From Tissierellia bacterium (GTDB lineage Bacteria > Bacillota > Clostridia > Tissierellales > Tepidimicrobiaceae): 10,760 nucleotides of DNA. The position numbers and the translations under genes are program-made. Position 1 is the first letter of the stretch. Each line of letters starts with the position of its first letter. Below, piece by piece: positions 6,715 through 10,760 of this stretch. The stretch is taken from the NCBI GenBank assembly GCA_012798935.1, contig JAAZMG010000008.1:1-10760 (forward strand), read 5' to 3'. The notes under the pieces are model-generated. The model saw only the letters and a list, made by a program, of their open reading frames with translations, did not search any database and was not told the DNA's origin.

Positions 6715-8385
6715 GTGAAAACGGATGTTCAAATTGCTCAAGAAGCAAAAATGCTTCCGGTAACGGAAGTGGCAGCGAAGTTAGGGTTAAAGGAAGATGA
6801 TTTAGAACATTACGGAAAGTATAAGGCAAAGGTAAATTTAGAAGTACTTGATCGATTAAAAGATAAGCCAGATGGAAAACTAGTATTGGTAACAGCTATT
6901 ACTCCAACTCCTGCAGGGGAAGGTAAAACTACGGTAAACATAGGACTTAGTATGGCATTAAATAAAATAGGTAAAAATGCTATAACTACACTAAGGGAAC
7001 CATCATTAGGGCCAAGCTTTGGTATTAAAGGTGGAGCTGCAGGTGGAGGATATGCTCAAGTTTTACCGATGGAAGACATTAATCTACATTTCACAGGAGA
7101 TTTTCATGCAATAACTACAGCACACAATTTAATAGCAGCTTTATTAGACAATCATATTCATCAGGGAAATGCATTAAACATTGATCCAAGAAGGGTTCTT
7201 TGGAAAAGAGTTCTTGATATGAATGATAGAGCATTAAGAAATATTGTTGTAGGTCTTGGCGGGAAGCCAAATGGAGTTCCTAGAGAAGATGGATTTGATA
7301 TAACAGTTGCTTCAGAGATAATGGCAATTTTCTGTTTATCAAAAGATTTAGAAGATTTTAAGGAAAGAGTTGGAAAAATTGTTGTAGCGTACACATACGA
7401 TGGCGATCCTGTATTTGCTAAAGACTTAAAAGCACAGGGAGCAGCAACTTTACTTATGAAGGATGCTATTAAGCCTAATCTTGTTCAAACATTAGAAAAT
7501 ACACCTGCCCTTATACATGGTGGACCTTTTGCCAACATTGCACATGGATGTAACTCTGTATTAGCTACAAACTTAGGATTAAAACTTGCTGACTATACTA
7601 TTACAGAAGCTGGTTTTGGTGCTGATTTAGGCGCAGAAAAATTCTTTAATATCAAATCAAGATTTGCTGAATTAAAACCAGATGCAACGGTAATAGTAGC
7701 TACAGTTAGAGCTTTAAAACATCATGGTGGTGCTAAAAAAGATGAACTAGGTAATGAAAACTTAGAAGCTTTAGCAAAAGGTTATGAAAACCTAGAAAAG
7801 CATATAGAAAATGTTAATAAATTTGGTGTACCTGCAATCGTAGCCATAAACAAATTCCCAACAGATACAGATGCAGAATTGGATTATATAATTAAAAGAA
7901 CTGAAGAATTAGGATCTGTGGCAGTACTTACAGAAGTATGGGGTAAAGGTGGCGAAGGTGGTATAGAATTAGCTAGGAAGGTAGTAGAAGTAGTGGAAAA
8001 CAAACCTTCTAACTTTAAACCTATATATGACTCTAATGAGTCTATAAAGGATAAGATTTATAAGATTGCTACCGAAGTTTATGGAGCAGATGGTGTTGAT
8101 TATACTAAATCTTGTGAAAAGAAAATAAAAGAAATAGAAAAAATTGGCTTAGATAAGATGCCAATCTGTATGGCGAAAACTCAATATTCACTTTCCGACG
8201 ATCCAACATTATTAGCAAGACCAAAAGGATTCAAAATAACAGTAAGAGATATAAGAATATCTGCTGGAGCAGGATTCTTAGTTGCTTTAACTGGAGAAAT
8301 AATGACTATGCCAGGACTTCCTAGAGTTCCTGCAGCTAATAATATCGACATTTTGGAAGACGGGGAAATAGTAGGACTGTTCTAG
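6715..8385 (+). CDS. fhs: Formate-tetrahydrofolate ligase (10-formyl-THF synthetase)
   Basis: The 556-residue protein has the usual family length and condenses formate, ATP and THF to 10-formyl-THF. This feeds PurN and PurH and, in anaerobes, acetogenic or glycine/purine-fermenting one-carbon routes. The P-loop is TPTPAGEGKTT (63-73). It is followed by REPSLGPSFGIKGGAAGGG (94-112), INLHFTGDFHA (122-132), GGPFANIAHGCNS, TEAGFGADLGAEKF and the C-terminal MTMPGLPRVPAANNIDIL. Start is GTG at 6715, seven bases after GAGGAGG (6701-6707). An overlapping ATG at 6713 is immediately followed by TGA. Fhs has its own likely promoter and terminator. Codon use is slightly less AT-extreme than in the pur genes, as expected of a highly expressed gene (impression, not computed). 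Confidence 0.98.
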   Translation: MKTDVQIAQEAKMLPVTEVAAKLGLKEDDLEHYGKYKAKVNLEVLDRLKDKPDGKLVLVTAITPTPAGEGKTTVNIGLSMALNKIGKNAITTLREPSLGPSFGIKGGAAGGGYAQVLPMEDINLHFTGDFHAITTAHNLIAALLDNHIHQGNALNIDPRRVLWKRVLDMNDRALRNIVVGLGGKPNGVPREDGFDITVASEIMAIFCLSKDLEDFKERVGKIVVAYTYDGDPVFAKDLKAQGAATLLMKDAIKPNLVQTLENTPALIHGGPFANIAHGCNSVLATNLGLKLADYTITEAGFGADLGAEKFFNIKSRFAELKPDATVIVATVRALKHHGGAKKDELGNENLEALAKGYENLEKHIENVNKFGVPAIVAINKFPTDTDAELDYIIKRTEELGSVAVLTEVWGKGGEGGIELARKVVEVVENKPSNFKPIYDSNESIKDKIYKIATEVYGADGVDYTKSCEKKIKEIEKIGLDKMPICMAKTQYSLSDDPTLLARPKGFKITVRDIRISAGAGFLVALTGEIMTMPGLPRVPAANNIDILEDGEIVGLF

Positions 8386-8391
8386 TTTATT

Positions 8392-8427
8392 AAAAGTCCG
8401 GGAGGTTTTTCCTTTCGGGCTTTTTTT
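8392..8427 (+). terminator. Strong intrinsic terminator after fhs
   Basis: AAAAGTCCGGGAGG (8392-8405) pairs along its whole length with CCTTTCGGGCTTTT (8411-8424), allowing three G-U pairs, around a TTTTT loop. The stem ends in a seven-T run (8421-8427). It begins seven bases after the fhs stop. This is a textbook Rho-independent terminator and separates fhs from yerC. Confidence 0.93.
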
Positions 8428-8446
8428 CTCAAATAAAATAGGGTTT

Positions 8447-8458
8447 CTTTATATAAAG
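8447..8458. repeat. Perfect 12-base dyad upstream of yerC
   Basis: CTTTATATAAAG is a perfect palindrome lying 30 bases before the yerC start, in the only space available for its promoter (8428-8474). It could be an operator, possibly for YerC itself or another dimeric repressor. In AT-rich DNA a chance dyad of this length is also plausible. No clear -35/-10 pair was identified in this short gap. Confidence 0.35.
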
Positions 8459-8488
8459 TAAAGAATATAACTTTAAGGTGGTGAAAGG

Positions 8489-8797
8489 GTGGCGGACTAT
8501 AATTCGAAAATAGAAAGTCAACAGGTTGATGGCTTATTTGAAGCTGTATTAAAACTTGAAACCATAGAAGAGTGTTATCGTTTTTTTGAAGATATATGCA
8601 CTATAAAAGAAATCCAATCCATTGCCCAAAGATTAGAGGTTGCAAAATTATTAACATTAAATAAAACTTATAGTGAAATTGAAAAAGAAACGGGAGCTAG
8701 TACTGCTACTATTAGTAGAATAAATAGGTCCTTAAATTACGGGGTAGATGGGTATAAAATTGTACTTGAAAGATTAGGTTATTTTAAAGAAGAATAG
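8489..8797 (+). CDS. yerC: YerC/YecD-family TrpR-like DNA-binding protein
   Basis: The 102-residue protein closely resembles Bacillus YerC, a member of the TrpR-like all-helical repressor family. The signature is LEECYRFF.D.CTI.EIQ...QRLEVA (here residues 26-52), followed by the helix-turn-helix TYSEIEKETGASTATISRI (60-78) and the conserved LNYG. It is expected to be a small cytosolic dimeric DNA binder. The target and ligand of this family are not established as far as I know. Start is GTG with AAGGTGGTG at 8475-8483. It stands alone between the fhs terminator and the minus-strand sortase remnant. Confidence 0.92.
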   Translation: MADYNSKIESQQVDGLFEAVLKLETIEECYRFFEDICTIKEIQSIAQRLEVAKLLTLNKTYSEIEKETGASTATISRINRSLNYGVDGYKIVLERLGYFKEE

Positions 8798-8812
8798 ACC
8801 AAATGAGAATTA

Positions 8813-8832
8813 ATATAAGAAAGCTCTTATAT
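8813..8832. terminator. Small hairpin between converging yerC and the sortase remnant
   Basis: ATATAAGA (8813-8820) and TCTTATAT (8825-8832) form a perfect eight-pair stem with an AAGC loop, 15 bases after the yerC stop and in the gap between convergent genes. There is no U-run on the plus strand and only a T-rich tail on the minus strand, so it is at best a weak two-way terminator. Confidence 0.35.
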
Positions 8833-8852
8833 CCCCATAGGAGGTTTCTCTA

Positions 8853-8879
8853 TTGGACAATATTATTAATTTTCAATAG
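8853..8879 (+). other. Eight-codon micro-ORF behind a perfect AGGAGG
   Basis: A perfect ribosome binding site, AGGAGG at 8839-8844, is followed eight bases later by TTG and the frame MDNIINFQ, then TAG at 8877-8879. It overlaps the 3' end of the minus-strand sortase. It may be the surviving start of a gene cut off at a deletion junction, a leader peptide, or coincidence. No homology can be judged from eight residues. Confidence 0.3.
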
Positions 8880-9354
8880 GATATTCATAAATAGTATAAC
8901 CATCTGATATAATAACTGTACTTCCTATATCTATATCCATAAGACTACCAAATAACAAATCCTTGTTTTTCATATTATGACCTGCCAAGGTATAATTCCC
9001 TTTTCCCATAACTTGGTCAACCTTCATTGCAGCAGCTCCAGAAATAAGATTAGCATCTGATAAACCTTTAAATATAGGAAGGTTCACATTTAGGTCAGGA
9101 ATTAATAATACTCCAACAACAAGTTCTTTATTAAAATTCATTGCACCTTTTATTATAGATATTATCTCAACATCTCTTACACTAGAGAAGTCAAAATCCA
9201 CTTCTGTTTCATTATTTGATTTCATATTTTCTGCAGTAATTTCATTTATAGGAATGCTCTTATTATAATGCTTTATTATTTGCTCCGTTAAAAAAGGTGT
9301 TAATAGCAAAACCAGTCCAGCTAAGATCAATATTATTGATAATATCTTTTTCAA
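8866..9354 (-). pseudogene. Truncated sortase, lacking catalytic Cys and Arg
   Basis: The 162-residue product begins with a signal-anchor helix (residues 4-22, KILSIILILAGLVLLLTPF) and continues as a sortase domain: LLIPDLNVNLPIFKG (83-97), the TLxGH motif as YTLAGHNMK (His126) and LLFGSLMDIDIGS...YEYPI. It then stops. In class A/D-like sortases the catalytic TLxTC cysteine and the arginine lie about 20-45 residues further on. Both are absent, and the next bases on this strand encode no such motif in the same frame. It is therefore predicted to be inactive in cell-wall anchoring. Start is TTG at 9354-9352, with GGAGG at 9368-9364 on the minus strand. No LPxTG substrate gene is in the window. 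It could also be a natural short variant, but that is unlikely. Confidence 0.8.
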
Positions 9355-9415
9355 TATTTTTAACCTCCAAGTAAGTATTTATTATTTTAAATGTACCCTA
9401 AAAAGAGTTCCACAA

Positions 9416-9443
9416 CCCCTAAGTTAAAAAACGTAGATAGGGG
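9416..9443. repeat. CCCCTA / TAGGGG inverted repeat upstream of the sortase remnant
   Basis: CCCCTA (9416-9421) and TAGGGG (9438-9443) are a GC-rich six-base inverted repeat 16 bases apart, standing out in AT-rich intergenic DNA. It lies about 60 bases upstream of the sortase TTG, where a promoter operator or leader hairpin would sit, and just upstream of the plus-strand promoter at 9457. Function unknown. Confidence 0.35.
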
Positions 9444-9456
9444 ATGAATTTTGTAT

Positions 9457-9485
9457 ATGACAAATATTTCAATATATTGTATACT
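9457..9485 (+). promoter_or_regulatory. Probable promoter for the small membrane protein gene
   Basis: ATGACA (9457-9462, 5 of 6) and TATACT (9480-9485, 5 of 6) are separated by 17 bases and face the frameshifted small gene at 9566. The predicted start near 9492 gives a leader of about 75 bases. This is one of the better promoter matches in the window. Confidence 0.5.
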
Positions 9486-9565
9486 ATGAGCAATAAGAAC
9501 TTATCTTTTCACACTGCAAAACTATATAATATAATAAATTATGATTTAAGAGAAAGGTGATTAAT

Positions 9566-9765
9566 ATGCAAATAAAAATAGATATGTTCAAAAAATCGAG
9601 ATAATACTAGGATATCCCTCATGGGTCGATTCTAATGAAACATATCCACCAATATTCGTACAAGCAGGTATGCATTTTGTTGTAGCTTATATTGTGTCCT
9701 TTTTAGTTTCTTTACTTATCGAATTGATTAAATCAAAATTGATAAACAATCACTGGGATTATTAG
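9566..9765 (+). pseudogene. Small single-helix membrane protein, split by a frameshift
   Basis: ATG at 9566 follows AGAAAGGTGAT (9550-9560) and reads 12 codons to a TAA at 9602-9604. One frame back, the reading is open from there to TAG at 9763-9765. One extra A in the A6 run at 9590-9595 would join both parts into a 66-residue protein beginning MQIKIDMFKKIEIILGYP. It contains WVDSNETYPPIF, a hydrophobic helix FVVAYIVSFLVSLLIELI (about 38-55) and a basic tail KSKLINNHWDY. I do not recognise the family. Promoter and ribosome site are present, so this may be a recent mutation, a sequencing error, or slippage-dependent expression. Whether it was ever a gene is inferred from the good ribosome site and the coherent membrane topology. 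Confidence 0.5.
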
Positions 9766-10004
9766 TTGAGTTAATTTGGAATATTCTTAAAATATTATCA
9801 ATCTAACTAATTTTAATGAAACCAATAATCCCTCTGATTTTAAGGAAAACCCCTCGTATTAGGCTAATCACACAAGAATATCTAAATAACAATACTATTA
9901 AGCTCCCTAACAGATTTGTACAACCGCACACTAATTTAGTAAAATAAAAAAATTTAAATCTAAATATGTATTTGATAAAATTCTAAGAGTTAAAGGAGGC
10001 AGTT
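9766..10004. other. Gene-free stretch before the arginase-like gene
   Basis: I found no convincing gene in these bases. TTAGTT (9762-9767) and AACTAA about 40 bases later, followed by TTTT, could form a loose hairpin ending the small gene. On the minus strand a frame of roughly 40 codons is open over about 9800-9938 without a start signal or recognisable motif; it may be a remnant or chance. The last 50 bases hold the likely promoter of the next gene. Confidence 0.4.
9953..9981 (+). promoter_or_regulatory. Possible promoter for the arginase-like gene
   Basis: TTTAAA (9953-9958, 4 of 6) and TAAAAT (9976-9981, 5 of 6) are 17 bases apart. The start point near 9988 would leave a very short leader just ahead of the AAAGGAGG site (9992-9999). 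The flanking A/T-rich sequence makes chance matches likely. Confidence 0.35.
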
Positions 10005-10715
10005 ATGGAAGGTTTAGTTAGTATATTGAACTTTGATCAAGTGTATCAGACCCAAAAGTTTTTTTATAATATTGATTATGAATGGATTGAGCTTTCAGAT
10101 ATTAAAAATGCAAATAGATATTGCGAACCACAATCTTTAGATATTATAAATAAAAGGCTAAAGAGGCGTAAAAACAAAGGCATAGCATTTATAGGAAGTG
10201 GAAATTATCATTATGTGACGTATTTGTTTATGTTAGAAATTCAAAAACCTTTTACTCTAATATTATTTGATCATCATTCGGATATGATAAAGCCTGTTTG
10301 CAAATCACTTATATCCTGTGGTTCTTGGGTACTGGAAGCTTTAGAAGACATACCAATGCTTAAAAAGGTGATTATAGTTGGTGTTGGATGGGATTATACA
10401 AAGTTTGTTTATTCATATATAAATGAAGATGTCTGCGTTTTTTCAAATGATTATATATTAGAAGAAGAAAGTATTGAAGAAGATATAGTTTTTCGGACTC
10501 CAACTAGCCAGGTATATCTTAGTATTGATAAAGACGTTTTAGATGAATCTGAAGCTTTGGTAAATTGGGATCAGGGAAGCATGAAACTCGAACAATTAAT
10601 TGATTTAATCCAATATATTAACAAACATAAAAGGATTTGTGGTATAGATATTTGTGGAGAATATCCTATTACTCCATCGGAAAGTTTTTTACAAAAAAGT
10701 TTAAAAGCAACATGA
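10005..10715 (+). CDS. Arginase/ureohydrolase-fold protein, C-terminus possibly cut by a TGA
   Basis: The 236-residue product keeps the six metal-binding positions of the arginase/agmatinase/formiminoglutamase fold: His69 in GSGNYHYV, Asp89-x-His91-x-Asp93 in FDHHSDM, and Asp175-x-Asp177 in YLSIDKDVLD. A conserved-looking Glu219 lies in DICGEY. Outside these it is unlike classical arginase or agmatinase, being shorter with a distinct N-terminal part. It belongs to a group usually annotated only as arginase family protein, so the substrate is unknown. Start ATG has AAAGGAGG at 9992-9999. After the TGA the same frame stays open to the window edge (15 codons, beginning MNDRANGIILNT), and that stretch reads like a natural final helix. 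The stop may be a nonsense mutation. Nothing nearby indicates an arginine or agmatine pathway. Confidence 0.85.
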   Translation: MEGLVSILNFDQVYQTQKFFYNIDYEWIELSDIKNANRYCEPQSLDIINKRLKRRKNKGIAFIGSGNYHYVTYLFMLEIQKPFTLILFDHHSDMIKPVCKSLISCGSWVLEALEDIPMLKKVIIVGVGWDYTKFVYSYINEDVCVFSNDYILEEESIEEDIVFRTPTSQVYLSIDKDVLDESEALVNWDQGSMKLEQLIDLIQYINKHKRICGIDICGEYPITPSESFLQKSLKAT

Positions 10716-10760
10716 ATGAATGATAGAGCTAATGGAATAATATTGAATACATTAATGAAA
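10716..10760 (+). other. Open in-frame continuation of the arginase-like gene past TGA
   Basis: The 15 codons after the TGA at 10713-10715, in the same frame, contain no stop and run off the window. The residues are polar and aliphatic in a helix-like pattern (NDRANGIILNTLMK). I infer that they may be the original C-terminus. A run of 15 open codons can occur by chance, so confidence is modest. Confidence 0.4.

Noticed and set aside
9800..9938. Minus-strand frame of about 40 codons in the gap before the arginase-like gene
   Set aside because: No start with ribosome site, no recognisable motif and short length; chance is an adequate explanation.
1..10760. CRISPR array, tRNA/rRNA genes, complete insertion sequence or phage att site
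   Set aside because: No regularly spaced direct repeats, no cloverleaf-like or rRNA sequence, no transposase or integrase reading frame was seen.

Overview
The window looks like a piece of a low-GC, anaerobic Firmicutes (Clostridia or Tissierellia-like) chromosome. The evidence is strong AT bias, AAGGAGG-type ribosome binding sites before nearly every gene, TTG and GTG starts, a YerC/TrpR-like regulator of the Gram-positive type, a purine enzyme with an oxygen-sensitive Fe-S ligand set, and a full-length formate-tetrahydrofolate ligase. I cannot name a species.

Bases 1-90 hold the last 29 codons of an unidentified upstream gene, whose stop codon lies inside a 39-base, nearly perfect palindrome. 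Bases 154-6481 hold a tightly packed, one-direction purine operon, purE-purF-purM-purN-purH-purD. Gaps are 10-21 bases and purM/purN overlap by 13 bases. The operon covers PRPP to phosphoribosylamine (PurF), GAR (PurD), FGAR (PurN), AIR (PurM), CAIR (PurE), and AICAR to IMP (PurH). The purK, purL/Q/S, purC and purB steps are not in this window. A 233-base gap with a likely promoter follows, then fhs (6715-8385). Fhs makes 10-formyl-THF, the one-carbon donor used by both PurN and PurH, so the two units are metabolically linked. A strong intrinsic terminator closes fhs, and yerC follows (8489-8797).

From about 8800 onward the character changes. There is a C-terminally truncated sortase on the minus strand (8866-9354), a small one-helix membrane protein split by a frameshift at an A6 run (9566-9765), about 240 bases without a recognisable gene, and an arginase-fold protein (10005-10715) whose frame continues beyond a TGA stop to the window edge. 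Three consecutive genes with lesions, next to eight intact housekeeping genes, suggest a decaying accessory region or local sequence errors.

The most interesting point in the operon is PurF. Its N-terminal glutaminase domain lacks the cysteine nucleophile (Ser instead), has Asp for the oxyanion-hole Asn, and an altered glutamine loop. The phosphoribosyltransferase site and the four Fe-S cysteines are kept. This suggests an ammonia-using or otherwise re-purposed PurF. No clearly new multi-gene system was found.
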